Source: Symsagittifera roscoffensis (taxonomy: Eukaryota > Xenacoelomorpha > Acoela > Convolutidae). Taken from it: a DNA stretch of 64,000 nucleotides. Both the position numbers and the translations under genes were made by a program. Location of the stretch: contig NC_087065.1 in NCBI RefSeq assembly GCF_963678635.1, positions 21,145,480-21,209,479 on the forward strand, in the 5' to 3' direction. The stretch's first letter is position 1, and every line of letters begins with the position of its first letter. Below are positions 25,901-34,900 of the stretch, in pieces. The notes under the pieces are model-generated. The model was not told the DNA's origin, made no database searches, and worked only from the letters and a program-made list of their open reading frames with translations.

Positions 25901-28900
25901 ATTGCAATAACTTTGCTTATCGCAAGGGTAAAAATTGAATGACATTTTTAATCTGAAAAGCAAAAATGATCCGATCATTTTGTCTACACCGAGAGAACTT
26001 AATGTGAAGCTCTCAGGGCAATCTGAGCCACGAGTGAAATAGATGAAATAGCTGATGATTGACATTAATGGAAAATGGTAATTTTTCAAAAATGTCGACC
26101 TATTCTTATCAGATCTGCCGTAAACACAATTTGATGGAGATATTCTGCAAAAAGCAATTTTCCGCGTCTCGTGTGGGGTGAAAATCGCGTTTTGAGCACC
26201 TTCTAGCAAGTACGCTAGAAAAAAGGGTTTTACTGGCGAGCGCAGAAAATAGTCATACCGAAAAACAATATAAAAAAGATAAGAAATAAAAAATTCTTGT
26301 CTCCCTTCCTCTCAAACCATATAAGCACACAAAAACTTTTTTCGGTCATCAAACGACGCAATAAGGGGCCACTAAGTAAAAAAAAATAAGCCTGAACCGA
26401 TCAAGCCGAAAAAAAAGACAAACAATGAAGAAAAAAAACGAAATTGTAACAAATCAAGTTGTTAAAATTATAAACAATATTCGGCCAGATTTTCAACATG
26501 CTAAAACACTGAAAGCAACTACAAGGTACTGGTCAGATTCGAACTCACAACCTTTGCCGTCCCGGGCGTATTCGTTACCACCAGGCTAAGTGTACAAGAG
26601 ACACTTCAGAATGTGAATTCAGCCAACGTACAACCAGGAGTCGATGAGTCCTGTGATCAATGTTATTTACGGGAAAAATTCTAGTACCCGATTGCAATAC
26701 CCTTGCTAACCGCAAGCGTAACAACTAACTCATCTACTGAGTAAAAACAGTTGTACAGAAAAAAACCATGATGATGTTCCCTACCTGACAATCTGAGCTC
26801 CAGGTGCAACTCCGTTTAAGTCCGTATTATCAGGTCTGTATGCTGCTGTGATGGCGGCTACATGTGTCCCGTGGCTACTACTAGTGGCACATATCACTGT
26901 CGTATCTCCTTTCTCTCCATAGACATTAACTGTGAAGTTGCACATGCATTCCTGAGATATTCTGCCTATGTCATACTCCTCTTTGTAAGGGCGGAGCACT
27001 TTGCACGACTCGAGGTCACCTTGAAACACTTCTTGATTTAGGAGGCAACAAACTTCATATTGTTGCTGTTTCAACGTATTATTTTTGTATTCGCGGAAGT
27101 GTAGCAATAATCATATGCGCAGATTAGCATGCGCTAATGGCTTAACAAATGCGCTCATTCACTCGCAAAAAAGTTGGCTTAGATTTTCTTTAACTTTGAT
27201 TTGCTGGGCGAAAACATTCAAAAAATTGTACGCTGAGTGAATGAAATTCAGTTAACAAATTTTGAAACAGCTAGCAAATCAGCTGCAATCTTTTAAATGC
27301 GCCTGCTAATAGACCGGTCCCCGTATTTCCCAATAGATCATTGAGATTTTTAAAAAAAATAATTGTTCCAATTTATGAAAACAAAGAGTCTTCCCTGGCA
27401 GTTCTGTATTTTTATTATTAGCCCCGTCCCTAATTTCACCCTTCTACCTTGGCTTTTCTTCCGCGCGGAGAGAGTTTTCATCTACGGAGATGTCCCACCT
27501 CGAGGAGGCGGATGACACTGGCTATTGATGTACAGATTTTGTGTCAGATCAGAGATCAATTTTTTTTCGTTCCGACCACTGAAAGCGGGGGGAAATTTGC
27601 CTTGGGGTGTTTTAGTATTTTCTTAGTACTTTTGCACGAAAAATCAGGTGCCACAAAAAATCATCAAGATGGGTCGAGTGATTCATCATAAAAACCCTTT
27701 CAGTCCTATTGAGTCGAACGACAATAAAAAACTTTGCTTTGAACATTTTGCTTTTTAGTCCAACTTTGAGTTAAGCGCCAGAAATGTCGTTGAACGTAAT
27801 TCTAGTTACATTTTAAGGTTAGGTTACTTGTTCAAATATGGATTGTCTCAAGTTGGGTATTTATTCCGCGCTTTTTACAAAACGTTCGATAATAAAATTA
27901 AGACTTCGTATCCGGGCAAAGCCCTGAACGGTCCGATTACCCCTTAAGATCAAAGAAAACAGTCATCTTTCAAAAAAAATTAAAGAGCTGTAATAAGCGT
28001 CTGTCAATGTATTCATAGGTGCACAGAGGCCACGCTGCACATTGTAAACACAATAAAAAAGTAGCTAAAAAGTCAGAGAGAAACAGAAAACAAAAAGATC
28101 TTAACTAGTGACATTAACTAATGACTTTTGAAACATAAACGCTTTCTGCGGGAATTAAACCTCATTCCTCGGACATTCGAGTTTTCCAGTGACTGACTGC
28201 CCAACCAATTAGGCCACTGATGATTATCGAAATCAAAGACTAGCGAGAAAGCAGCAAAAAGAGCTTCAAAGTGCACAAAAACACAAATTTAGCATGTATT
28301 AAATTGGTAAGTATAAAGCTAAATTGTGTATAAATTATATCTTGCAAGAACTCCTGCTATAAACTGAATAGGAAAACTTCTGAAACGGAGTTTTTATTAT
28401 TGTACTGTAATACAAAACAAATAGTTTTCTTGGTTCATTAGATAAACTAAAAAAGCAACAACTGTAACCTGTTAATAATCGAAATTCAACGCACATGTTA
28501 TTATATAGCCAATTAAGCATTCTGCTGAAAAAAAAACTACCAGAGTAGTACTAAATTTTGCGAATAATATTGAAAAAAAGGGATCTTTAATCTTATTTCA
28601 TCGCACTACGCTCCGGTTGTGCAAAAAAATAGTTTCCTGAAAACAAAAAGGAACCATTTATATATCACGCGTTAATTGTCCCAAATAGGCAATTTTCAAA
28701 CCGTCATAAACTCCAGAAAAATGATCACAGGAGAAATATCTTTTTAAATTTCAGCTCAGGGCGTCAATACTTTTCAGATAGCATGAAAAAATGTTGCAAA
28801 AAAATATCTAAAAAGCCAAAATTTGTCCAAACAAAAATCCACACCGAGCACGACTATTCAATCCTTACTTCGAAAGTCAGACTAAAACAACATTTCTCGT

Positions 28901-31228
28901 ATATCATGTCGAAGCCCTGAATTTCACGACTGCCCACTAATACAGAAAAAAAATTGTTTGAAAATTGCCTCTCATCAAATCGTATTAATCAGACCAAATT
29001 GCTCGCCCCTGACGCGTGTTAGAAGAACTCAACATATAGCGGTCAAGTAATTCATCCAAGCTAGCACATGACTCGCACCTATATGCTTCACGTTGATTGT
29101 TGAATGTGAAAAGAGCTTCCTAAAATAATTACAAAAAAAACATCATTTAAGGCAACCATAAATTTAAATGGTCATATCTCCAAAACTACATGGTCATATC
29201 TCCAGAACAGCCCACAATCAGGTTGAGAAATGCAAGCTTAGTAAATATTTTTGAAAAAAGAATTTCAATTTTGTCAATTAAATACTGAAACGAAAAGCTT
29301 TAAAAGTTTGCAATTCTTCTTCTTATAAGTTCTTCTTTACATCATTGTTTCAAGTCTGAGAGAAAGTCATTAGACGGACCATATGATCTAATGACGTTCT
29401 CTCAGGCGTGAAATTAAGCTGTACTTTATACGAAAATTTTGACAGTATTTTTTAACCGTAAGCCTGAAAAAAAATTATTTGTATCATTATGCTGTTAACT
29501 ACGGACTATCTTACCACTGAAGCTGTTGTCTACACATACACACCATCCAGATCTCTTCGTTTCCAGGGCATCACAGAATGCACCAGGAGTTCCAGTGCCG
29601 TCATTCCAAGTGATTACATCAAAAACAGCTCCCTGGTCTGGTATCTTTTTCTCCAAACCTTCTAGAAGCTTCAATTGACTATTCAGATCTTCCTTTTCAA
29701 GTCGTAGCTTTTCTTGGTCTTTTTTCTTCGTGCCCAATTTACTGGTAAAACATGCATCGGACGATTTATCCTCTGAGCTTTCTGAATCTTTGGAGTCTGC
29801 AGTCGTAGATGATGATTCTGATTTCTTTTCAAGATGCTCGATTTCTAACAAACGCTTTCTTATACTTGCAAGAGCAGTGTCGTTTTGTCCCTCCCACAAC
29901 CTTTTCTTTCGTTTTTCCAGAACACGGCGCTTCGTGCTAGGATAGTACAGGTCTAGAATGTTCTTCACACCTGCATTCAAGGTAAAATTAAAGCCAGACA
30001 TTACATAAGTCAACTAATTACATGATAACATTAGTAATTAATATCCTTTTTTAAGCTGCCGAGCAGGACAACCGAATGCCACCAATGTTATTATGAATTT
30101 TTTACACAGAGGCGAAGCTTCGCTTCGCAAACACTAGCGAGAACACGATAAAAAGCAGCTCTCTAAAGTGCAATAAGAAAAAGTAGAAACACGCCTTGAA
30201 TTAGCAAAATTCGGCTACGCCCGAGATTCGAACAAGCGACCTAGAGATTACACAGAGGCGAAGATTCGCTTCGCAAACACTTGCGACAAAAGGCCAGCTC
30301 TATGAAGTGCAATAGCTACCTCTGAGATTCGAAACTGCGACCTAGAGATTAAGAGTCTCACACACTAACCACTCAGCGACGGAAGCTTAACAGGCCCCAA
30401 ACACTAGCCACAAAAAAGCAGATAACAGATGCTACGCAATTTCCAATGGTACAGTGAAATTTCCAATTAAGCGAACACTTTTAATGAACACTTTTATTAG
30501 CGCGTTAGGTTAGAAAAAAGAAGGTTCGTAATAATACACTAAGCTGATCGATAGTGTAATCTCGAGTTATTATTGTTATGAATGAGAAGGAGGATTACCC
30601 GGGACAAAAGTATTATAACAATAGAGTACCTATGCGCTTATTCGTAACCCCACCTGTTCCCATAGCCCAGTCTTTATTCACCTATTCCGTAGACATTGGA
30701 GGGATTATTCCAATCGGATGGTATCTTGAGTCTTCTCCCCGTCAGTCCAGTGATCATGCCCTCCGAGTCTGGACTCACTTTGGTGGAGGTATCCACATCT
30801 CCACTCCCAGTTGTATCTACACAGTCCAGGATTTTTCGACGCCCATCCGCTGTTGTCTAACAAAAAACACCAACTTTTAGAGATTAAAACGTGCATAAGT
30901 TACATAAAACGTGCATAAGGTACGTCATGATCTTAGTGGCTAAAACCGAAAACAAACAAAATTTGTATTAATCTCAGCGGTATTTTTGAAACATTTGAAA
31001 AAAGCACACCACTATTACGCCTTTCTTTACGCCAAGTTGAAAACCTACCTGAAGGCCCTTGGCCATGGGATCCACACCAGTGTCAATGATGGCCACTACA
31101 ACCCCACTGCCGTCGAAGTCGGGATTGGCTCTGATAAATGCAGCTGCCTCAGTCTCACTCTTCGGGATCAGATCAGCCGCTGGGAATGTAAACTCAGACG
31201 CCAGATCTGAGTGAGTTACACTCGACAT
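4569..31228 (-). CDS. TPP2: Tripeptidyl-peptidase II, ten exons (whole gene span)
   Basis: A giant cytosolic subtilisin-like (S8) serine exopeptidase that removes N-terminal tripeptides from peptides released by the proteasome. Joined exons: 31228-31049, 30856-30682, 29970-29515, 27019-26785, 24187-24085, 23914-22535, 20111-19703, 17927-17379, 15759-15437, 4904-4569. They give 4146 nt and 1381 residues (human is 1249) with phase agreement at every junction. The catalytic triad is visible: Asp49 in AIIDTGVD, His320 in SHGTHVA, Ser506 in NGTSMSSP; the oxyanion Asn418 is in HGNAGP. The C-terminal half matches the family region by region ([33 protein letters not shown]). The extra length is mostly a Ser/Asp/Lys-rich insert in exon 3 and a charged stretch in exon 9. 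Introns range from 170 bp to 10.5 kb, eight GT-AG and one non-canonical. No promoter or poly(A) signal could be assigned with confidence. Confidence 0.97.
4816..7395. repeat. 2.58-kb tandem duplication, unit 1
   Basis: Unit 1 runs from within TPP2 exon 10 into intron 9. It is near-identical to 7396-9987 over its length, with a shift of 2580 bp that changes by small indels. One indel is a ~14-bp stretch near 6375, present in unit 2 at about 8960 and missing here. Both copies end in three ~170-bp degenerate repeats (from about 6870, 7040 and 7212) sharing GTGGCACTGG and a TCGCTCCGTTTAAATTATT block. Confidence 0.92.
7386..7484 (-). CDS. Duplicated partial copy of TPP2 terminal exon: possible alternative last exon
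   Basis: The acceptor and first 89 nt of exon 10 are copied here by the tandem duplication and keep the frame set by exon 9. Read from the same CTTACAG acceptor, it gives 32 residues, [20 protein letters not shown] then [12 protein letters not shown], and a TAA at 7386-7388 just past the duplication edge. It differs from exon 10 by one change (Leu to Ser at position 12). Transcription reaches it before the true exon. Use would give a TPP2 lacking the last 79 residues of the normal tail. Whether it is spliced in is unknown; it may be silent. Confidence 0.5.
   Translation of the reverse strand: MIDLLQKKCTASLDMSPVPEEKVEQSWKTLKN
7396..9987. repeat. 2.58-kb tandem duplication, unit 2
   Basis: Second unit, starting at AGTGTTTTCCAGC within the duplicated exon piece and ending at GTTAATT (9987). 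The few mismatches and indels suggest a fairly recent event. The unit includes a hairpin repeat (CAAAGACGAAGTTGCGCTTCG near 7735) and the same three ~170-bp internal repeats at about 9470, 9640 and 9810. I see no other coding sequence in it. Confidence 0.92.
10504..12531. mobile_element. ~2-kb element with inverted ends (ATCATTACGAGG)
   Basis: ATCATTACGAGGCCGAACTG at the left is matched by CAGTTTGACCTCGTAATGAT at the right. Inside each end, runs of GCGGATTCC / GGAATCCGC-like words (10550-10820 and 12100-12330) also face each other. No transposase is visible. A GCGAAGCTGAGCTTCGC hairpin repeat (11385) appears inserted within it. It fills part of TPP2 intron 9. Confidence 0.5.
13293..13314 (+). 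repeat. (GA)11 microsatellite
   Basis: Uninterrupted GA dinucleotide run in TPP2 intron 9, followed by GATAGACAG. A related sequence at about 27450-27480 (TTGGCTTTTCTTCCGCGCGG) lacks the GA expansion. Confidence 0.9.
13765..14215 (-). repeat. Two tRNA-related SINE-like copies
   Basis: Minus-strand tRNA-like modules with B boxes (plus-strand GGGACTCGAACCCC at 13778 and GGGACTGGAACCCC near 14023) and A-box-like TTGGCCTAGAGGTAACG (near 14075). The second copy runs to its 5' hairpin end at about 14210. In TPP2 intron 9; no tRNA cloverleaf is preserved. Confidence 0.7.
14758..14965 (-). repeat. tRNA-related SINE-like copy
   Basis: B-box complement GGGACTCAAACCC and A-box complement CCCCTAGGCCAAG, followed by the family's 5' end hairpin ACACTTGC-TATC-GCAGGTGT at about 14934. 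In TPP2 intron 9. Confidence 0.7.
15437..15759 (-). CDS. TPP2: TPP2 exon 9
   Basis: Codes residues 1164-1270. Acceptor TGGTTTAG|GTTCTG, donor CAG|GTATGC. It reads [20 protein letters not shown] and [16 protein letters not shown], equivalent to human VISHIDQTALAVYI. A Ser/Asn/Glu-rich linker at residues about 1215-1270 is longer than usual. The following intron is 10,532 bp, the longest in the window. Confidence 0.92.
16340..17309 (-). mobile_element. Helitron-like element, 5' end intact, 3' end not found
   Basis: On the minus strand it starts A|TCTCTACTATATTTAAATG at 17309, the classic Helitron 5' terminus. It shares TTTAAAT..GC and CATGGCAAGATA-type words with the two complete Helitrons and contains degenerate copies of their ~165-bp internal repeat (CCCTGACAGCAC). 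No hairpin-CTAG 3' end is visible near 16340. A 220-bp MITE is nested inside. It lies in TPP2 intron 8, 69 bp from the donor. Confidence 0.65.
16559..16778. mobile_element. 220-bp palindromic MITE with 10-bp TSD, copy 2
   Basis: GTGAGCAGTG directly repeats at 16549-16558 and 16779-16788. It is exactly 220 bp, beginning GAGCGCAGCCTG and ending ATACTGCTATGTAACC, the reverse orientation of copy 1. The arms carry CCAATCAGAATCGAG and CTCGATTCTGATTGG. It is nested in a Helitron-like element in TPP2 intron 8. Confidence 0.85.
17379..17927 (-). CDS. TPP2: TPP2 exon 8
   Basis: Codes residues 981-1162. Acceptor TTCTGCAG|GTGATT completes Gly-Asp-Tyr-Thr-Ile, exactly as in human GDYTI. Donor CTGG|GTAAGT. 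It contains [13 protein letters not shown] and [10 protein letters not shown], matching the family's FVTSLPDDKIPK and CYLAGSLTL. Intron 8 is 1619 bp and starts 69 bp from the 5' terminus of a Helitron-like element. Confidence 0.95.
18860..19560 (-). repeat. Dispersed repeat sequence in TPP2 intron 7
   Basis: Contains GAGAAAACTGGATCAATAGG (18930), a GCGAAGC..GCTTCGC hairpin (18999), a tRNA-like module (GAGATTCCAACCTGCGACC near 19066) and a CCTATATAAGAGTCT block (19535). All of these words recur in other copies. No gene is seen in this part of the intron. Confidence 0.55.
19703..20111 (-). CDS. TPP2: TPP2 exon 7
   Basis: Codes residues 844-979. Acceptor GATTTAG|AACCGC, donor AAAG|GTGGGC. It contains [15 protein letters not shown] and [20 protein letters not shown], aligning with the human block around CPLLCELLYESEFDSQLW. 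Intron 7 is 1775 bp. Confidence 0.95.
21566..22121. repeat. 278-bp tandem duplication
   Basis: Two near-identical units, 21566-21843 and 21844-22121, start CATGCACTTTCTGTAGTT and contain CCTAAGTAAGAGCCTGAAC and TTTTTGTGACCTTTACAC. They lie inside a SINE-like body in TPP2 intron 6. Only a handful of mismatches, so recent. Confidence 0.85.
22375..22534 (-). repeat. SINE-like copy abutting TPP2 exon 6 donor
   Basis: On the minus strand the family's 5' end (GTTTGAGAGAGCAAGTGACT) begins right at the exon 6 boundary and supplies the donor GT. A tRNA-like module follows (plus-strand GGTCGGAATCAAACCACC near 22379). Other copies read ACATTTGCGAGAGCAA (14210) or CTTGCGAGATCAAGTG (58030) at the same place. 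Confidence 0.65.
22535..23914 (-). CDS. TPP2: TPP2 exon 6 (catalytic Ser)
   Basis: Codes residues 384-843 in 460 whole codons. It holds the oxyanion Asn418 (SHGNAGPGL), [24 protein letters not shown] and the catalytic Ser506 ([13 protein letters not shown]), followed by the start of the TPP2-specific region ([11 protein letters not shown]). It ends AATTAC|GTTTGA. The GT is inside the first bases of a SINE-like repeat that fills the start of intron 6 (2423 bp). Confidence 0.95.
23915..24084 (-). other. TPP2 intron 5: non-canonical AG-AC intron with internal inverted repeats
   Basis: The 170-bp intron lies between ...NY383 and S384FGEPAAF. A 4-bp ACAG repeat at both junctions lets the ends slide. 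The frame-keeping readings are AC-TC, CA-CA, AG-AC, GT-CA and TT-AG, and GT-AG is not among them. AG-AC is preferred because that class is known in an appendicularian. Just inside the ends are 14-bp inverted repeats: GTTTTCAAGCATAA (24069-24082) and TTATACTTGAAAAC (23928-23941), 13 of 14 bases complementary. They could form a stem bringing the ends together, or be the termini of a MITE that became an intron. Length is not a multiple of three, so retention would shift the frame. Confidence 0.8.
24085..24187 (-). CDS. TPP2: TPP2 exon 5, ends at a non-GT donor
   Basis: Starts after TTCCAG with the base completing Ser349, then reads [20 protein letters not shown] and ends ...DIANY383. Human continues NYSYGE, so the next codons must be Ser-(Tyr/Phe)-Gly-Glu. 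These are found 170 bp away at 23914. The 103-nt length and the next exon's frame put the junction at AACTAC|AGTTATG, an AG 5' end. A GT only one base further on would shift the frame. Confidence 0.9.
24805..25065 (-). repeat. Two tRNA-like modules
   Basis: Plus-strand GTTAGGATTCGAACAACAAG (24818) and ACCGATTCGATCCTACGAC (25000) are complements of B boxes, each followed by an A-box-like complement. Both are in TPP2 intron 4 and in the same orientation as the gene. Confidence 0.65.
25836..26725 (-). repeat. SINE-like copies with 5' hairpin ends
   Basis: Two copies of the family's 5' region (plus-strand TCTAGTACCCGATTGCAATA with a TTGC..GCAA hairpin) end near 25935 and 26722. The second is preceded by a tRNA-like module (GGTCAGATTCGAACTCAC at 26530). 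Entirely within TPP2 intron 4. Confidence 0.7.
26785..27019 (-). CDS. TPP2: TPP2 exon 4 (catalytic His)
   Basis: Codes residues 272-348. The acceptor TTTCAAG|GTGACC is chosen over an in-frame one 12 nt upstream because the spacing then equals human ([15 protein letters not shown], 15 residues). It holds the catalytic His320 in SSHGTHVAA and the conserved NGVAPGAQI. Donor CAG|GTAGGG. Intron 4 is 2597 bp with two or three SINE-like copies. Confidence 0.94.
28145..28230 (-). repeat. tRNA-like module
   Basis: Plus-strand GGGAATTAAACCTCATTCC with a downstream CCAACCAATTAGGCCACTG resembles complemented B and A boxes, more decayed than other copies. In TPP2 intron 3. Confidence 0.5.
28640..28930. 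repeat. Dispersed repeat, CGCGTTAATTGTCCCAAA family
   Basis: Shares CGTTAATTGTCCCAAA, AAATGATCACAG..GAAATATCTTTT and CCGAGCAC words in the same order with 43500-43760, with a weaker relative at about 38590-38830. No coding sequence. In TPP2 intron 3. Confidence 0.6.
29515..29970 (-). CDS. TPP2: TPP2 exon 3, with charged insert
   Basis: Codes residues 120-270. Acceptor AATGCAG|GTGTG, donor AGTG|GTAAGA. It opens with [15 protein letters not shown], matching the family's IKNGYDFYPK block. Between residues about 155 and 205 lies a Ser/Asp/Glu/Lys-rich low-complexity segment that looks like a lineage-specific insert. It ends near VCVDNSFSG, equivalent to human ACIDSNEDG. Intron 3 is 2495 bp. Confidence 0.94.
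30105..30560 (-). repeat. Two hairpin/tRNA-like repeat copies in TPP2 intron 2
   Basis: ACAGAGGCGAAGCTTCGCTTC (30111) and ACAGAGGCGAAGATTCGCTT (30251) are each followed by GAGATTCGAACAAGCGACC or GAGATTCGAAACTGCGACC, complements of tRNA B boxes. The second copy continues to a CTGATCGATAGTG end near 30558. Confidence 0.65.
30682..30856 (-). CDS. TPP2: TPP2 exon 2
   Basis: Codes residues 61-118 plus one base of Gly119. It begins after a TTAG acceptor with [20 protein letters not shown], aligning with the family's conserved DTTGSGDV block, and ends ATAG|GTGAAT. Intron 2 is 711 bp and carries two small hairpin repeats of the GCGAAGC..GCTTCGC family. Confidence 0.95.
31049..31228 (-). CDS. TPP2: TPP2 exon 1
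   Basis: Codes residues 1-60, from ATG at 31228 to a CAG|GTAGGT donor (GT at 31048-31047). It holds the catalytic Asp49 within [12 protein letters not shown]. The start is the first ATG in the frame and fits the usual short N-terminus of the family before the Asp motif. Intron 1 is 192 bp. Confidence 0.96.
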
Positions 31229-31559
31229 GATTACTGCTTCAGTTGTATGTTTGATGCAACCTTTTAAAGCACGCAGCGTATCAGATTAAAATCGAAAGAA
31301 AGATAGGTAAAACACACGTAGAAATCAAAACATTTCTGAAAAATAAATAAATTAGAGCTTTCGTCAGTGAATTTAAGGCTGCTATAAGTATCGCCAAAAT
31401 GACGCGAGGGCTATTAACTGTTGAACAAACCTTGACTTTTTGAACCTTTGTGATAAAAGGTTGTTTCTTGTCACTGGAAACCTGGTCTTTGATTTAAAAA
31501 ACAACATGATCAAAAAATAACTATGAAATCAATTTTATCATAGGCAAAGCGAAACTTAA

Positions 31560-32300
31560 AATGACAAAAACTAATAAGGGTAGCCGGTCACTGTGCAAGT
31601 AGCACAGAAGTTCCGTCCATAGTCTTAAGAAAATACAAAGTTTTTTAAAAAAATTATTGTCGTTTTTTTTTCGGCGTGGTGCGATTAAAAGATCTGAACA
31701 AAAAATAAAACTTAGGCATACTCGACAGTCATAGTAATACAGGCCCATTGGAAAACAGTTTTTATAGAAATATTAACAAAAACGAAAAAATAGGTTAAAA
31801 TCTTTTTCGAACTTTTCTGCAGAAATTTTTTTATTAAAACTAACTTTACAAAGAAACTAATTTTCACGGCTTAAATTAAGTATAAAGAAGCTATAGTAAA
31901 CCTGCATGCTCACCTTATTAGTTCGAAATTAGACCAAAAATTAAAAAATGTAAGCCAGTTTTTCTCAACACTGGACCAAAAAACTTTTGAAATTTTTAAT
32001 GTAGTTCGATTCAGGACTGCAAGGGCTTTATTATGATTGATCACTCAACGTATTCCAAAAAATTTTCTGCTGTCTGATTTTGCGTGAAAAGCCAAAAAGT
32101 TGAAAAAAAAAAGAAAAAAAAATACACCAGAATACAAAGTTCCTCCCCCATTTTCAATGGTCTGAACAAAAATTCGAAATTCATTATTCGTACTCTCGAA
32201 GAAAGTGACAGAATATTTGGGTTTGCTTGCTTTATACGCTCGAAATTTTCAATGGTCGGAACTAAAACTGTCGGATCGCAAGTTTTTCAAAGAAAAATCA
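31560..32300. repeat. Dispersed repeat with CTGTGCAAGTAGCACAG hairpin, copy 1
   Basis: Begins near a perfect hairpin (31591, CTGTGCAAGTAGCACAG) followed by GTTCCG. The body shares TTTCACGGCTTAA, CTCACCTTATTAG and CCAGTTTTTCTC words in order with 52990-53480. No ORF of substance. Confidence 0.6.
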
Positions 32301-34059
32301 GCTACAAAATATCTGCGAATCAAGAACTGCCTGATTCCAACTGTCATTTTCAGCTTGGCTGTATTGCATTTAAATTCTCAGCAGAAACCCATTTGTAAAT
32401 AGCACAAAACCTTGTCAAAATCCAAATCCACTTTTATTATTTTTTCAAATAGGACAGAAATGAGAAATGCTCAAATGTTCGTCTAAAGGAGTCAATAAAA
32501 ATTGAGACGATTCAAAGCAAGACGATTCAAAAAAGAGTAAAAAATATCATAAATTGCATTACTTTTGAAACAAGTTGAAAACTGGATGCTAATTTCTTAG
32601 ATTTTGAAAAAACACGCTGAGGAAAAATTAATTTATTCAAAAAAAACTAGAACTAAGAAAAATGCCTAAAAGAGAAAAAGTCGTTATTTTTTTAACAGTT
32701 AAACAAAAGCCGAATTTCAATACGAAAAAAATTCGATAGGATAACAATTCAGGCTGGCAAAATACCAGTTCATCAATCATTGCGAATTCGGCGTTCGCTT
32801 GCGTAGAAATCAATGAATTTTCAGTTGAGGAAAAATGAAAAAAAAAAATCCAAGAAAAATGCGAAGAATTAGCTGCGTCCAAAAGTAATTAAGATAGTCG
32901 GTTGCTCAACAAGTCGTAAAAAAGTTACGAACTACAAAAGACAAAATAACAACGGTTTCAAAAAATTCTCATGTTTACTTTATTTTTTCAGTTTGTGATA
33001 ATTTTTTTGAAAGAATTTAATCAATCTCAATACATGGGACCGAAGATTAATAGAAAAAAAACTGCAGGTAAATACGCTGACAGAACAAAAGCCGGCACCT
33101 AAAAAGCCGAATGTTTTTGGCTAAGATTTTACAATGAAAGAACGCTTATTCTAAACGTGAAAAAAAAACATATGTACAAAATATATAAGCATATCCACGA
33201 GCACCTTAAAAAATTGCAATTTCATATTTTTGTTATTCTGTTAGCGAAGTTATTTAGGGGAAAATGCCTAGTACCTGATTACAATTCATTTGCTAATAGA
33301 AAAGTTGAAAAATGATTAAACACAGCCATCAGACAGTTGGAAAAGAAACTATGAAACTAGAAACCATGATAAGAAGCTATAAGATTTTTTTACGACACAA
33401 CTTCAACTTTCGAACATCAAAGTAAAAAATATCTAGAATTAATGAATTTGGCAATTGACACTTTTTACATAGAAAAACTCATTTTCAGAAAACTGGATCA
33501 ATAAGTGAAGTTTTGATTTAACTGAAAAGTCTGAAAATTAAAATTGAAGTCATTCTCGTTTTTTTAAATCCATTTTCACGTTCGTATTTGGAGAGCGCAA
33601 CTTAACTAACTTTTAGAAGATGAATTTAACATAAACTCAAAAACAGCATATATACCAAGTAATTAAAGCATTTTAAGACTTTACTGAGCAACAAACAAAG
33701 AAAAAAAACAAGACCTATATTCGTCTTCACTGCGTTCAGCAACTCTTAAACATGACTATTATACGTAAAGAAATTTTGTGTATACAGAGACAAAGTTGCA
33801 CTTTGCATACACAAGCAAAAATATGACTGATATAGCTACTGGGAAGAACTGAATGAGTAAAACTTCAAGTCTACGAAAATTTTTAAGTGACGAACGCCAA
33901 TTATGAGTCTACATAATTGCTAAGTGACGCAAACCAATTATGACGCATTAGCTGTACCATTCAGTTTGAAAAAAAAATATTTACCAATTAACATGCCTTA
34001 ATTTATAGAGCTGACGCATTTTAACTAGTATGTAAAAAATTGCAAAAAAAAAAACAATC

Positions 34060-34140
34060 GACCCTGCCCAGGTTCGATTCGAACCCGCTTATTTTGTTGC
34101 GGGTCTCCTTCCCTACCTCTACGCTACATATCCATGATAC
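34060..34140 (-). repeat. tRNA-like module
   Basis: Plus-strand AGGTTCGATTCGAACCCGC and CCCTACCTCTACGCTAC look like a complemented B box and A box, with a 12-nt palindrome (GGTTCGATTCGAACC) at the B box. Not a full tRNA. Confidence 0.6.
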
Positions 34141-34900
34141 CTTGAAGCTGAAGTGCTATTTGTAATATAACAATCTGTTAACATCCTTAGCATTGGCAGT
34201 ACGTTATAGCTGGTTATTGATCTTATGCACATACTACAATTAAAGAAAACTTTCAAAATGAACACTTATATTTGCAACTTAGTTTGAAAAAAAAGAGAGT
34301 TCATACTATAACACAAGCTTTGCTGCAGTAAAAAAGTCTACATTGAAGCAGTACATTAATTAAACAGCTCACCCAGTGGTTTCTTCGAACGCGTTCTGTC
34401 CAGCAGTGAAGATATCAAAAATGCGCGCCTATTTGCTCGAGTAAAACATAACTTTCGATTCCAGACAAGCACCAGTCGATTTTTTTCTTTGCTGAGACAG
34501 AACATTAAACTCTTATTTGAAACACAAGAACAAAAACGTACGTTTTGTTTCGATAGAGTCGAAAAACTAGAAGAACATGTGTGAGTTTGACATTCATTTT
34601 CAATGTAAGGTCTGTACTCAGTTTTTAACCGTTGACGTGATACATCATTTTTGATCAAAATGGTTAATTCGGGTGATACAGAAACTAGGTTTAGCATTGA
34701 TTAAGAGAAAACAATTTTTTAAATTGTAAACGCCTGACTTGCTTAAAATAGAAAGACAACAGTGGCTCATATGTCCAAGATCGAACGCAAGACCATATGC
34801 TTATCAGCCAATCGTTTTACAGACTGGCAACTGAGTCAAGAACTGCAGATTGTAGCGTATACAGTGCTAATTTAAATTATCGGGACAAGTTAAAGTAAAA

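Larger units (their letters stand above)
31229..34900. other. Intergenic, no gene seen
   Basis: DNA upstream of the TPP2 start. It holds a dispersed repeat (31560-32300), fragments of the GAGAAAACTGG / CCTATAT SINE-like body (33315-33790) and a tRNA-like module near 34065. No TATA or CCAAT arrangement stands out before the TPP2 ATG. Context GCAGTAATCATG precedes the start. Confidence 0.6.
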
